Assembly (NCBI RefSeq): GCF_027942865.1
Contig: NC_134514.1
Span: 996,169-1,060,168 of the forward strand
Length of the DNA stretch: 64,000 nucleotides
Source: Odontesthes bonariensis
Lineage: Eukaryota > Chordata > Actinopteri > Atheriniformes > Atherinopsidae
Reading direction: 5' to 3'
Below the pieces are notes generated by a model. That model was not told the origin of the DNA. It did no database searches and worked only from the letters and a program-made list of their open reading frames with translations. This document shows positions 43,950-54,587 of the stretch, piece after piece; within the stretch, counting starts at the first letter, position 1; each line of letters starts with the position of its first letter. The position numbers and the translations under genes are program-made.

Positions 43950-45117
43950 GGGCTGTCTTCTTCTCAATGCAAAAAAGACAAAAGAACTGATAATTGATTT
44001 CAGGACGGGGAGTCATATCCACCAGAGTATGGTCATAAATGGGGAAGGGATTGAGGTTGTGGGCAATTACAAATACCTGGGAACAATAATAGATGACAAA
44101 TTAACATGGGCTTGGAATACCGATGCCATCTATAAAAAGGGGCTGCAAAGGCTTTATTTTATGCGAAAGCAAAGGAATTGAAGAGTCGACAGAAACATGA
44201 TGCGTCTTTTTTACCATTCTTTTGTTGAGAGCATTTTATGTTTCTGCTCTGTGGCCTGGTATTTTTCTCTGTCAGTAGCAAATAAAAACAAGCTTCATAA
44301 GATAATTAATATGGCCAGCAAGATTGCCTGCCAGCCATTTAACAGCATGGCCATGACTGTTGAAGCAAGGGTGGTAAAGAAGGCACATACTTTCTGTGAT
44401 GATGTGTCACACCCCTTACATCAGAAATATGAGTTGTTGCCTTCAGGCAGGAGGTTCAGGCTGCCTTTATTCCAGACAAACAGAGCCTGTAGATCATTCA
44501 TACCCACCAGTACATCCCTGTTAAATAAGGGACTGTGAAATTGTACCTTAACAGACATCCGAAGTCTCCCGGAAGGTCCGGGAGTCTCCCTGATATTGAT
44601 AGTTAATCACGGATGCCCGCGAGTCGGATAAAATATCCCGGATTTTAGACTATTCGAGGGAGTTTTTTTTTTTTTTTTCAATGCGAGTGAGAGCGTGCAG
44701 GCAATAAAATAACTCGTGCACCATGCGCGTTTCGACGGCGCAGGCACGAGAGAGAGAGGGGTGTGGGGAGAGGTTGCTTGTGAAACCTGTGCGTATCTGT
44801 CCAAAGCGACTGCTTGTCGGGGGGGACGACGACTGAGTAATCTCCCTGAAATGAGTTTTTGGAACTTGGGATGTCTGCCTTAATAACCCATTGCACTTGG
44901 TCTCCGAATAACTGCACTTTACAATTGTATTCTATTTTAAAATATGAGGGGTTTGTTCTTTGTTCTATGTCATCCTGTCTTTTTTGTCCTGGGGTGGGGG
45001 TGGGGTGTGCTTGTTTATTGTGTATTTTTGTTTTTTGTAATTGTATCAGACGCACTGTCAATGGCACAGAACAATTTTCTGCAAAGACAAATAAATCTAT
45101 CTATCTATCTTTCTATC
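43950..45117 (+). mobile_element. Rex1-like LINE inserted in the 24-bp array
   Basis: The C-terminal part of a Rex1/CR1-type protein: LNAKKTKELIIDF, GNYKYLGTIIDDKLTW, then after a frame break MMRLFYHSFVESILCFCSVA, RVVKKAHTFCDDVSHPLHQK and RSFIPTSTSLLNKGL before a stop at 44538. The 3' UTR holds a 326-bp DNA transposon and ends in a (TCTA)n tail (45094-45117), typical for Rex1. It is 5' truncated and frameshifted, so inactive. Confidence 0.85.
44552..44877. mobile_element. DNA transposon Z, copy 1 (6-bp target duplication)
   Basis: The termini CAGACATCC and GGATGTCTG are flanked by the 6-bp duplication CCTTAA (44546-44551 and 44878-44883). Subterminal sequence includes the imperfect palindrome TCCCGGAAGGTCCGGGAG. 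It is an internally deleted, inverted relative of the 946-bp copy at 45903-46848. It sits in the 3' UTR of the Rex1-like LINE. No coding sequence. Confidence 0.85.
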
Positions 45118-45835
45118 TATGGGCTCTGTGGCTGCTAGCTCTCTGGACTCTGTGGCTGCTAGCTCTCTAGACTCTGTGGCTGCTAGCTCTCTGGGCTCAG
45201 TGGCTGCTAGCTCTCTGTGCTCTGTGGCTGCTAGCTCTCTGGACTCTGTGGCTGCTAGCTCTCTGGGCTCTGTGGCTTCTAGCTCTCTTGGCTCAGTGGC
45301 TGCTAGCTCTCTGGACTCTGTGGCTGCTAGCTCTCTGGACTCTGTGGCTGCTAGCTCTCTGGGCTCTGTGGCTTCTAGCTCTCTTGGCTCAGTGGCTGCT
45401 AGCTCTCTGGACTCTGTGGCTGCTAGCTCTCTGGACTCTGTGGCTGCTAGCTCTCTGGGCTCTGTGGCTGCTAGCTCTCTGGGCTCTGTGGCTGCTAGCT
45501 CTCTGGACTCTGTGGCTGCTAGCTCTCTGGACTGTGGCTGCTAGCTCTCTGGAGTCTGTGGCTGCTAGCTCTCTGGACTCTGTGGCTGCTAGCTCTCTGG
45601 ACTCTGTGGCTGCTAGCTCTCTGGGCTCTGTGGCTGCTAGCTCTCTGGACTCTGTGGCTGCTAGCTCTCTGGGCTCTGTGGCTGCTAGCTCTCTGGGCTC
45701 TGGCTGCTAGCTCTCTGGACTCTGTGGCTGCTAGCTCTCTGGACTCTGTGGCTGCTAGCTCTCTGGACTCTGTGGCTGCTAGCTCTCTGGGCTCTGTGGC
45801 TGCTAATTCTCTGGACTCTGTGGCTTCTAGCTCTA
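45118..45835. repeat. 24-bp minisatellite, element X copy 2 (right part)
   Basis: About 30 units of TCTGTGGCTGCTAGCTCTCT plus GGAC or GGGC, with a few shortened units (for example near 45535 and 45700). It resumes exactly after the Rex1 (TCTA)n tail and stops at 45836, where the block duplicated from upstream of OR-D begins. Confidence 0.96.
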
Positions 45836-45954
45836 ACTTTTCAGCAGAGGGTGACAGCAGCTGCTGAGTTGCCTCATTATGAAAGTTCCCACTGGTGTTT
45901 TACAGACATCCCAAGTTCCAAAATCTCATTTCAGGGAGATGCTTATCGAAACCC

Positions 45955-45985
<31 letters not shown>

Positions 45986-48216
45986 ACACGCACACATATT
46001 TTCTTTAATTAATTTACGCTTAATTTATTTTGCATATTTATCTATCCTATTTATTATCAACATATTAAATTGGGGATTTTTTAAAAGGCTTAGACAGGCT
46101 GGATATAGATAGTTAGATACTGTAGCTGGCTAGTTAGATATAGAACTACACAATTTAGTAACTAAATGTGTATTTATACTTTAAATAAGTGTTTGATACG
46201 TTTTGCTTTATTTTATAACAGCATTTAACCTACAGAAATAAAATGCAGATGATGGTGCGTTCAACTTAGCCTACCTCCACATGTTTTTACAGTCATTAAG
46301 TCCGCCGTGGGCAATACTGAAGTCACTATTGCATACAGTGCACCTCGCCACGGTGTCATCATTCTTCACCTTCACTAGACATGGATATACTTTAGTATAT
46401 TCTGCTGTAAAATTAGTCTTATATTTTCGTTTTTACCCTCTGCCATTTGGCAGGATGCACAGTTTTGAGTGGTAACTTAGGTGACTGTCGGAGAGTAAAT
46501 CGAAGCCCTCCCACACCGAACGTTATTGGTTTATTTTGCTGACTAAACCAATCAGCTGACCAGCAGTCGCCCTGAACGCTCGTTGAACAGAGCATACGCA
46601 CAGGTTTCACAAGCAACCTCTCACACCCCTCTCTCTCTCTCTCTCTCTCGTGCCTGCGCAGTCCAAACGCGCATGGTGCACGAGTTATTGTGTTGCCTGC
46701 ACGCTCTCACTCGCGTTGAAAAAAAAAAAAAAAAACACTCCCTCGAATAGTCTAAAATCCGGGATATTTTATCCGACTCGCGGGCATCCGTGATTAACTA
46801 TCAATATCAGGGAGACTCCCGGAACTTCCGGGAGACTTGGGATGTCTGGTTTTAGTTTCCCACCATCTCTGCTCCCCCCCAACTGAACACATCCACTTCT
46901 GTCCCTTTTTTCCACCCACTTTTGTGTCGGCTTTGTTTCCCTGCTGATCATGAAAGGCCTTTAATCCCAATAACATGTTGAAGTCTCTGTCACAGAATGC
47001 TGTGATCGACCGTATTAAATGCAGCACTGATGGAGATTTCTTTTCTGTGTGAATCACAATAATTTATACAGCAAATATCTGTTTGAATCAGATGCTAAAT
47101 TATTTATCAGGAAGATATTTTATCCTCCAAAACTGCCCTGTTCAGGATGTAGTACTTAAAGAGAACTTGATACATTTGTGTGGGCTTACAAAGAGGAACA
47201 TTTGTGTTTGGTCAAGTACTTCAAGCATATTCTTTCTACCTTCTGATCATTATCATTTCACATTCAATCTCCACCACAGCTGTTCAAATCTGTTAACTTA
47301 AAGTTGTTCCTCTCTGTAAACACAACATTTAAATTCAGATATATGTCTGCGTCAATCAAGCTTGTGAATAAATAAGCACAGGAAACAGGATGTAGCTCAA
47401 TATGAATATTTAAGTCTTTCAAAATATTTGACTTTTTTGATCAGTATTTATGTCATATGTTGGTGTAGATTCTCAAAACGCGCTCTAGGCGCTAGCTCTG
47501 GCTCCAGCTCTCTGGGCGCTAGCTCTTTGGGCTCTCTCTCAAAATGGGAAAAAGTGGGAAAATTGTGGCCCCAACTGCCAAAAACTACCCTATTTTAGAG
47601 GCCTTATAACTCAGCCATACAGCATGGCACAGACCTCATTCAAAGTCTATATGTGAGAGGAGACTCTCAGCTTTAACTGAGTCAAAGGGTTTGTTGATAC
47701 ATTATACAGCTTTGATACAACGGCAGTTTACGTTTTAGGAAGACTACATCTCAGCTGAGGTGTCTCCCCCATTCTGTTTCTCACTCTAAATTCGATACTG
47801 CACCAATTCCTCGAACAAATGTCTCTCATGTCCGAAATATCTGCCCGATCTGGACAAATTTTACTTCAAAATGTAGGTATTTTTGTCCTCTTTCACACAA
47901 AGTTACACTCATTGAGCTCTGCCTCACAGATTTCTCACAAATTGCCTCTGAGCGCAGAGAGTCGGCCCTCCAGCTGACATTCCTCCCATTATAACCTCCT
48001 AAAATCATAAAATTAATGTGAAAAATGATTTTAAAACAGCCATAAAAAATGAGCCAAACATAGTAGCCGAATAAAAATTACACTGCTAGCTTCTGCCGTC
48101 TCTTGGGGTGCTGACGGTTCAAGAATTATTCGGATACGACTTGTACTTTTCGAACAGCGACCGTTTGTTCAAGACAGGCTACAGTAGAAATTATACTCCA
48201 ATTTTAAGAAGCCATA
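45836..48216. repeat. segmental duplication of 51418-52843, with transposon Z inside
   Basis: After removal of the element at 45903-46848, this block matches 51418-52843 almost continuously, from AACTTTTCAGCAGAGGGTGA through ATGAAAGGCCTTTAATCCCA and CAAAACGCGCTCTAGGC to CAATTTTAAGAAGCCATA. Point differences and small indels are scattered along it. The other copy lies upstream of OR-D. There is no gene in either copy. Dispersed repeat Y lies at about 47540-47735. Confidence 0.9.
45903..46848. mobile_element. DNA transposon Z, copy 2 (6-bp target duplication)
   Basis: A 946-bp element with CAGACATCCCAAGT at the left and ACTTGGGATGTCTG at the right, flanked by GTTTTA (45897-45902 and 46849-46854). 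The undisturbed target site with a single GTTTTA is present in the duplicate block at about 51480-51485, which proves the boundaries. The interior has a C/CA microsatellite (45951-45988) and a CT tract (46628-46650) but no transposase. It lies in opposite orientation to copy 1. Confidence 0.92.
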
Positions 48217-48354
48217 TAAAAGAAGCATGAGCCTGAACATTCAATAATTTGTTTACTTTCTTTTTTTTAAAATTTAGTTTGACTGATGTTGATACAACAG
48301 AAAAGTCTAGCAAGAAGCTTCCGGTGACGTGGAGGCGCGGTCTGGCGGGCGGTC
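48217..48354 (-). mobile_element. gypsy-like element X, copy 3, distal segment
   Basis: TAAAAGAAGCATGAGCCTGA, then ACATTCAATAATTTGTTTAC and GCAAGAAGCTTCCGGTGACG, the same segment as at 63018-63140 and 43290-43390. It marks the end of the duplicated block and the start of the retroelement copy. Confidence 0.6.
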
Positions 48355-48915
48355 TGGTGGGCTCTCTGGGCTCTCTGGGCTCTCTGGGCTCTCTGGGCTC
48401 TGGTGCTAGCTCTGGCTCTGTGGCCTCTATGGGCGCTAGCTATGGCTTTCTGGGCTCTCTAGGCTCTGGCGCTAGCTCTGGATCTCTGGGCGCTAGCTCT
48501 GGCTCTGTGGCCTCTATGGGCACTAGCTCTGTGGCCTCTATTGGCGCTAGCTCTGTGGACGCTATGGGCACTAGTTCTCTGGACTCTGTGGCTTCTAGCT
48601 CTCTGGGCTCTGTGGCTGCTAGCTATCTGGACTCTGTGGCTGCTAGCTCTCTGGACTCTGTGGCTGCTAGCTCTCTGGACTCTGTGGCTGCTAGCTCTCT
48701 GGGCTATGTGGCTGCTAGCTCTCTGGGCTATGTGGCTGCTAGCTATCTGGACTCTGTGGCTTCTAGCTCTCTGGACTCTGTGGCTGCTAGCTCTCTGGAC
48801 TCTGTGACTGCTAGCTCTCTGGACTCTGCTAGCTCTCTGGACTCTGTGGATGCTAAATCTCTGGACTCTGTGGCTGCTAGCTCTCTGGGCTCTGTGGCTG
48901 CTAGCTATCTGGACT
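48355..48915. repeat. 24-bp minisatellite, element X copy 3
   Basis: A GGCTCTCTGGGCTCTCTGGG start grades into regular 24-bp TCTGTGGCTGCTAGCTCTCT units. It ends at CTATCTGGACTGGGAGTCTG next to the gag-like fragment. A plus-strand open frame spans the whole copy (48249-49034), but it is antisense to the retroelement and is treated as an artefact of the 24-bp period. Confidence 0.94.
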
Positions 48916-49189
48916 GGGAGTCTGTGGACTGTGGTGTTGGAGAGGTGAGGGAGGATCTGTACAGCGTGATGAGTTTTTATGGCTCCATGTCAAAAATGTC
49001 CAGCAACAAATCACGCTGTACACTCCTCGCATGAGTCAAGACGTCTGCCAGGTTCTCAGTCCAATTCTGGAGATTCCGTTTTTCTAAAAGAAAGTCCAGC
49101 AGATCGTTAGTCACCTTAGGTGGTGTCCCACTCCAAGCAGCGCCAGAAGTCTTCGTATAAATCCCAGAACCTGTCGGAGTCCGCTGCAT
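48916..49189 (-). pseudogene. gypsy-like gag start (element X copy 3)
   Basis: Directly after the LTR (17 bp leader) the minus strand starts MDAADSDRFWDLYEDFWRCL, then breaks frame and continues KVTNDLLDFLLEKRNLQ, NWTENLADVLTHARSVQR and DLLLDIFDMEP with a stop. A leader of this kind followed by an MD.AD start is common in fish gypsy elements. A stop and a frameshift make it non-functional. The 24-bp array replaces the downstream gag sequence. Confidence 0.6.
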
Positions 49190-49210
49190 CCATGGCTGGT
49201 GATTTCCTTC

Positions 49211-49644
49211 TGTCAGGGGTGGGGTGGCAGAACACTAATACAGACTTCAAAAGGTAAAAGCAAACTGGGTTTATTTTAAGAAACAGAGTCAACAAAAGGC
49301 CGCATGACAAAACTAGACTGTGGGAACAAAAACATGAATATAAACTGTGATAAGAAAACAAATGACTTGACATGGCATGAAAAGCACTTAGCTTAAGTGG
49401 TGGCAAGACAAAGGAGATGGTGAATTCAGGGAAAGGAAATCACAAACTGAAAGGGGAGCCTGAGAAATAAATACTAAACTGGGAGTGATTGACAAATGAG
49501 TGAAACTGTGGGGAAGACAATGGCAAAACTAAAACTAAACATGAACTCAAAAACCAAGACATAAACAACCTAAAACACGATAAAAACATAAAACTAAAAA
49601 CATGGAGAAAACCCAATGTTTTTAGTTTTATTATAGACGTGACA
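49211..49644 (-). mobile_element. LTR of gypsy-like element X (5' LTR)
   Basis: On the minus strand the segment begins TGTCACGTCTATAATAAAAC and ends CCACCCCACCCCTGACA, giving TG..CA ends. It carries an AATAAA signal near its end (CTTAAAATAAACCC). It is followed by GAAGGAAATCACCAGCC and the gag-like ATG. No second LTR was found, so the element is truncated. Confidence 0.6.
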
Positions 49645-49918
49645 ATGTCGCGGTGGATTGCGGACACAAAGGCAAAGACAGATGTTTTCAGCAGCATATT
49701 TCCTGCCCTTCTCATGAATACAGATGTTTTGACTTTGGTCTTTTCATGAGGAAAATTAAAGATGTCGAACACACCAATTTCCTAAAGGCACGAGTGAAAT
49801 TCACGACTTAAAATGTGACAAACACTGCAAAAAAGAACTTACATTTCACTGTTAAACTGTTCAACATTTATCAGACTGTTTTGTGTTGATTAAAAAAATC
49901 AGGAAACTTGATGTGGAA
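49645..49918. other. unassigned spacer
   Basis: No feature recognised. Confidence 0.35.
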
Positions 49919-50040
49919 TTCAATTCAATTCATTTTTATTTATATAGCGCCAAGTACAACAAATGTCATCTCAAGGCACTTAGATAATAAAGTCCAATTC
50001 AAGCCAATTGGAATTCAATTAATTGGAATTGGAATTGCTA
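49919..50040 (-). mobile_element. L2-type LINE 3' tail fragment
   Basis: AATTCATTTTTATTTATATA through GCGCCAAGTACAACAAATG and CATCTCAAGGCACTTAGAT is the same 3' tail as at 36709-36790. It is very short and has no coding part. Confidence 0.75.
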
Positions 50041-50268
50041 TTAAAGGTAATATTCAGGTCTTTATGAGGTGCTGAACAAACCTCATATCTGCTCACATTC
50101 ATCTGAATCTGATGCGGGGCTTTTTGAAGGAACACAGAAGAGGTTCTGTTCCTGTATTCAGAGATTTAAAAGAGGCTAAAAACGTGCATCAGTGTGTTTT
50201 ATGGCTGCGTGATGAAGATAAGCAGAGCTACTTTAAAATCTTATCCGATTAATTAAAATAAACTTATT

Positions 50269-51198
50269 TCAATTCTTTATATTTGAAATAAGATCTTTAC
50301 AAATATTCCGGATCTTGGACATGTTCAGACCATATATCGCAGGATTAAAAAGAGGCTGAACCGTGAAGAAATATAATGACAGAAAAATACGCAACACCTT
50401 CGGTACATGACTCATGTTAAATCTGCTCTGTGATATTTCAAAGGTGCCAGCAAAGGTAAAGTTCAAGATGGAAGCCAGGTGAGGCGTGCAGGTGCTGACA
50501 GCTTTCTGTCGGGTCTGTTTGGATCCAGAGAAACATACAATAAAAATCTGAATGTAAGTGTAAAGGATTAGAAATAAAGCAACAATGATTGTGCCAAAAG
50601 TAGCAATGAGCCCATAGATGTTGATTAAAGTTGTGTCATAGCATGCCAGTTTGACCACAGAGTGCATATCACAGTAAACTTTGTTAATCCTGTTCCCACA
50701 CAGCTGCAATGGTGTAAGCAGAGATAAAGAGATAACCAAACCAAAAAAAGGATATATCCACGTCACAGAGATGAGAATGGCAATCTTTTTAGGTGTCATA
50801 CGTGAGATGTACTGCAGAGGATAACAGATAGCAAGATATCTGTCATAGGACATGACAGCGAGGTTTAAAAACTCTACAGCTCCGTAAGAATGAACAATAA
50901 AAACCTGCAGGAAGCAAAGAGGAGCAGAAACAGTGTGAACGTCAGAGAGGATCTGAATCAGCAGGAATGGAAACAGCCCTGAACTACCATACAGCTCATT
51001 CACAAACAGGCTGCACAGAAACATGTACATGGGTCCATGTAAGCTCCTGTTCACACCGATAACCACGATGAGCAGAACATTAGAACCAACTATTAAAATA
51101 TACAATGACAGGGTGAATATAAAATAAAAGTACTTTAAAAGTCCAGGGTCAAAGTAACCACCAAGTGTGAAATATGAAACCTGTGAGGTGTTCATCAT
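50269..51198 (-). CDS. odorant receptor OR-D (teleost delta-type)
   Basis: An intact 309-residue single-exon receptor. It has an N-terminal N-T-S site, VSYFTLGGYFDPGLLKYFYF, and the TM2 run PMYMFLCSLFVNELYGSSGL. Other landmarks are MSYDRYLAICYPLQYISRMT, CDMHSVVKLACYDTTLINIY, KAVSTCTPHLASILN and FNPAIYGLNMSKIRNICK. Two ATGs stand in tandem (51198 and 51195), and the second aligns with the OR-C start. The part from the end of TM1 to TM3 is almost identical to OR-C while the flanks are clearly diverged, suggesting gene conversion. A possible acceptor (GATGTGTAG) lies 12-13 bp upstream of the start. Confidence 0.94.
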   Translation of the reverse strand: MMNTSQVSYFTLGGYFDPGLLKYFYFIFTLSLYILIVGSNVLLIVVIGVNRSLHGPMYMFLCSLFVNELYGSSGLFPFLLIQILSDVHTVSAPLCFLQVFIVHSYGAVEFLNLAVMSYDRYLAICYPLQYISRMTPKKIAILISVTWIYPFFGLVISLSLLTPLQLCGNRINKVYCDMHSVVKLACYDTTLINIYGLIATFGTIIVALFLILYTYIQIFIVCFSGSKQTRQKAVSTCTPHLASILNFTFAGTFEISQSRFNMSHVPKVLRIFLSLYFFTVQPLFNPAIYGLNMSKIRNICKDLISNIKN

Positions 51199-51417
51199 GA
51201 TGAATCATTCTACACATCAAACAAAGAATGAGTTCATGTTCTGTGAAACAAAGTTGTTGCATTTTTCCTGGTTCAAATCTGCCTTTTTCAACAAGCTCCC
51301 GCTGAAAGATAAAACACACACAAAGCCACCACTGAGAGGACCATCCATGCTTCAAACCTGCTGTCCTGCTTCAGTCTCTCTGCCGACTGAAACATTTCAA
51401 CTTCCTAAACATCTTTT
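51199..51417. other. 5' flank of OR-D
   Basis: Upstream of the receptor start, before the duplicated block. No promoter motif could be named reliably. Confidence 0.35.
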
Positions 51418-52843
51418 AACTTTTCAGCAGAGGGTGACAGCAGCTGCTGAGTTGCCTCATTATGAAAGTTCCCACTGGTGTTTTAGTTTCCCACCATCTC
51501 TGCCCCCCCCCCCCCCCCAACTGAACACATCCACTTCCGTCCCTTTTTTCCACCCACTTTTGTGTCGGCTTTGTTTCCCTGCTGATCATGAAAGGCCTTT
51601 AATCCCAATAACATGTTGAAGTCTCTGTCACAGAATGCTGTGATCGACCGTATTAAATGCAGCACTGATGGAGATTTCTTTTTTGTGTGAATCACAATAA
51701 TTTATACAGCAAATATCTGTTTGAATCAGAGGCTAAATGATTTATCAGGAAGATATTTTATCCTCCAAAACAGCCCTGTTCAGGATGTAGTACGTAAAGA
51801 GAACTTGATACATTTGTGATGGGCTTACAAAGAGGAACATTTGTGCTTTGTCAAGTACTCCAAGCATATTCTTTCTACCTTGTGATCATAATCATTTCAC
51901 ATTCAATCTCCACCACAGCTGTTCAAATCTGTTAACTTAAAGTTGTTCCTCTCTGTAAACACAACATTTAAATTCAGATGCGTCAATCAAGCCTGTGAAT
52001 TAATAACAGAGGAAGCAGGATGTAGCTCAATATGAGTAGTTAACTCGTTCAAGATATTTGACGTATAGATCAGTATTTATGTCATATGTTGGTGTAGATT
52101 CTCAAAACGCGCTCTAGGCACTAACTCTGGCTCCGGCTCTCTGGGCGCTAGCTCTTTGGGCTCTCTCTCAAAATGGGAAAAAGTGGGAAAATTGTGGCGC
52201 CAACTGCCAAAAACTGCCCTATTTTAGAGGCCTTATAACTCAGCCATACAGCATCGCACAGACCTCATTCAAAGTCTATATGTGACAGTAGACTCTCGGC
52301 TTTAACTGAACTAAAGGGTTTGTTGATACATTATACAGCTTTGACACAATGGCAGTTTACGTTTTAGGAAGACTACATCTCAGCTGAGGTGTCTCTCCCA
52401 CTCTGTTTCTTACTCGAAATTCGATACTGCACCAATTCCTCGAACAAATGTCATTCATATCCAAAATATCTGCCCAATCTGGACAAATTTTACTTAAAAA
52501 TGTAGGTATTTTTGTCCTCTTTCACACAGTCACACTCATTGAGCTTTGCATCACAGATTTCTCACAAATTGCCTCTGAGGGCAGAGAGTTGGCCCTCCAG
52601 CTGACATTCCGCCCATTATAAACGCCTAAAATCATAAAATTAATGTGAAAAATTATTTTAAAACGGCCATTAAAAACGAGCCAAACATAGTAGCCGAATA
52701 AAAATTACACTGCTGGCTTCTGCCGTCTCTTGGGGTGCTGACGGTTCAAGAATTATTCGGATACGACTTTTACTTTTCGAACAGCGCCCATTTGTTTGAG
52801 AAAGGCTACAGTCAAAATTATAGTGCAATTTTAAGAAGCCATA
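51418..52843. repeat. segmental duplication, copy with empty transposon site
   Basis: The counterpart of 45836-48216, without the 946-bp transposon; its target GTTTTA is single here (about 51480-51485). It contains a C homopolymer (51504-51518), repeat Y (about 52165-52355), and a short GGCTCTCTGGGCGCTAGCTC patch (about 52133) that resembles the element X arrays. No gene. Confidence 0.9.
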
Positions 52844-53182
52844 GTGTGTGCACATATGTCAGTTTGCTCTCTGTATAACACAGACGAGCCGCAGCTGGTT
52901 CCATCTCCGTAGCAACGCCTTGTTAGCCTGCTCTGTTCTAAGACTGCTGATGAGGGCAGAGCCAAGATGTTTGCCCTGTTATAACAGCTTCATGTTATAA
53001 ATCTGATCTGCTTTTCCCCTTTAAACTGATAGTGAGGGGAAGTTTGAAAATACCCACAATGCAATGGGAAAATGCATTGAAAAGCACTTAACGAGGCCAT
53101 TTTGAAAATGCCATAAAAGCCGTATTTTAAACAGGACCTTGATAAAAAATAACACAGCTGTCTACAGCAGACCTGTCTTATG
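52844..53182. other. flank of L1 with repeat Y fragment
   Basis: It contains AATGCATTGAAAAGCACTTA (about 53073), shared with repeat Y, and ends with the L1 target duplication AGACCTGTCTTATG (53169-53182). Confidence 0.55.
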
Positions 53183-53294
53183 GACTTCCGGTGGCGCTGA
53201 ACCTAATGGCTGCCTGAAAATCTTGCTCCCACCCGGTGTGATATAATCCCCTTAGAAAAGCCTTACTGATAAAAACAACTTACTGATATTAACT

Positions 53295-54185
53295 ATGGAA
53301 GGGGAGAAGCAAAAAAAGACTAAACTTAAACCAAGCTCAAAACGTGATAAAACGGCGACATCCGACGAAACATATGAAGACGAAGAAGGCAATGAGGACA
53401 ATGGCGGCGCTGATAAAGAAGTAGCTAACCCGAACATGCAGGCCATCTACAACGAGATTCGGGCACTCAGGTCAGATCTAAAAAGTGAAATGAGTGAATT
53501 CCGACGCTCTTTTCGCAACGACATGAAGAAGGAACTGAACGAGTTTAAAGGAGAAATCAACCAGAAACTTGAAGAAGCTACGAGCGAGCTACAGGCTACT
53601 GTAGCCAGAGTTGCGGAGGCAGAACAACGTATATCTGATATTGAAGAAAGGGATGAAGCTGCGAGGGAGGCTCTCATCCAGGCATTAGAGACCCGAGAGG
53701 CTTTACAGGCTAAATTAACTGAATTAGAAGCACGCTCACGCCGAAAGAACCTTCGTATACACGGAATACCGGAGGAGTCTGAGGGGCCCGATCTGTTAGC
53801 GTTCGTGTCCAAGCTAATAAAATCAGTCGGCATGCCGGTAGCGGACATGGACCTCGGCATACAGCGCTGCCACCGGGCACTGGCTCCAAAACCTCCCCAA
53901 GGCGTTCAATATGAGGGGAAAAGGATCTACTTCGACCAAGATTACCCCCCCGAGATCTTGAAAAAGAGAAAGGCGTATGCGGGAATGCTGAGAGTGCTTA
54001 AAGCCAAGGGTATCCGCTTCCAAACGCCACATCCAGCTAAGTTGAAGGTGTTTTTTGACAGCGGGACCCGGATCTACGAGAGCGCGGCGGAGGCTGCGAA
54101 GGACCTAAAGAAGAGAGGAATAACTCTGGAAAATGAGACGGAGCCAGACCCTACCGTGGAGAAACAACGGAGATTATCAACGTAG
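53295..54185 (+). CDS. L1 ORF1 protein (RNA-binding), probably with internal deletion
   Basis: A 296-residue ORF. Residues 1-50 are charged and low complexity. Residues 55-150 form a heptad-rich coiled coil (NEIRALRSDLKSEMSEFRRS through EERDEAAREALIQALETREA). The RRM start RRKNLRIHGIPEESEG follows at about 155, and QRCHRALAPKPP at about 190. The C-terminal domain runs from YEGKRIYFDQDYPPEILKKR to GIRFQTPHPAKLKVFFD. In other L1 ORF1 proteins some 25 residues normally separate the QR.HR and KGKPI-like parts; here they are nearly adjacent, so an in-frame deletion is likely. Known family role: trimeric RNA chaperone of the L1 particle. Confidence 0.8.
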   Translation: MEGEKQKKTKLKPSSKRDKTATSDETYEDEEGNEDNGGADKEVANPNMQAIYNEIRALRSDLKSEMSEFRRSFRNDMKKELNEFKGEINQKLEEATSELQATVARVAEAEQRISDIEERDEAAREALIQALETREALQAKLTELEARSRRKNLRIHGIPEESEGPDLLAFVSKLIKSVGMPVADMDLGIQRCHRALAPKPPQGVQYEGKRIYFDQDYPPEILKKRKAYAGMLRVLKAKGIRFQTPHPAKLKVFFDSGTRIYESAAEAAKDLKKRGITLENETEPDPTVEKQRRLST

Positions 54186-54587
54186 GAGAAGGTGGGTGTA
54201 AAACGGTCCGGACGGGTGGTGGATCGCGGACGGATAAAGGAGAAACTACGGAGCTTTCAGCGCGCCTCTCCGGGAACATCTGACGCTGCAGAGTGAAGCG
54301 TCTGTGGGTGAGCTACTAAGACACTGTCTATCGTTTCTCGAAGAGCTGGACAGGTTAGAACTTTTTACCGATTATTGGGAGCGGTTTTATATGTTACCAG
54401 TGCAGAGTACCATCTCTGACACAGAGAGGCCCTCGATGGACGCGAGGATTTCCTCTCATTTTGAAGCTTTATTTGAACTTCGGACTTGGAAGTCTTTGGT
54501 TTCTGCTTTTATAGTTCATTGTTCACTGTTTGTTGTTCTTGTTGTCATGGGTAATGTCACACAAGTTTACACAGTTTGGAAAAAGAT

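Noticed and set aside
48249-49034. 261-codon plus-strand frame spanning element X copy 3
   Set aside because: It is antisense to the LTR and gag-like sequence; openness follows from the 24-bp period and is not kept in the other copies.
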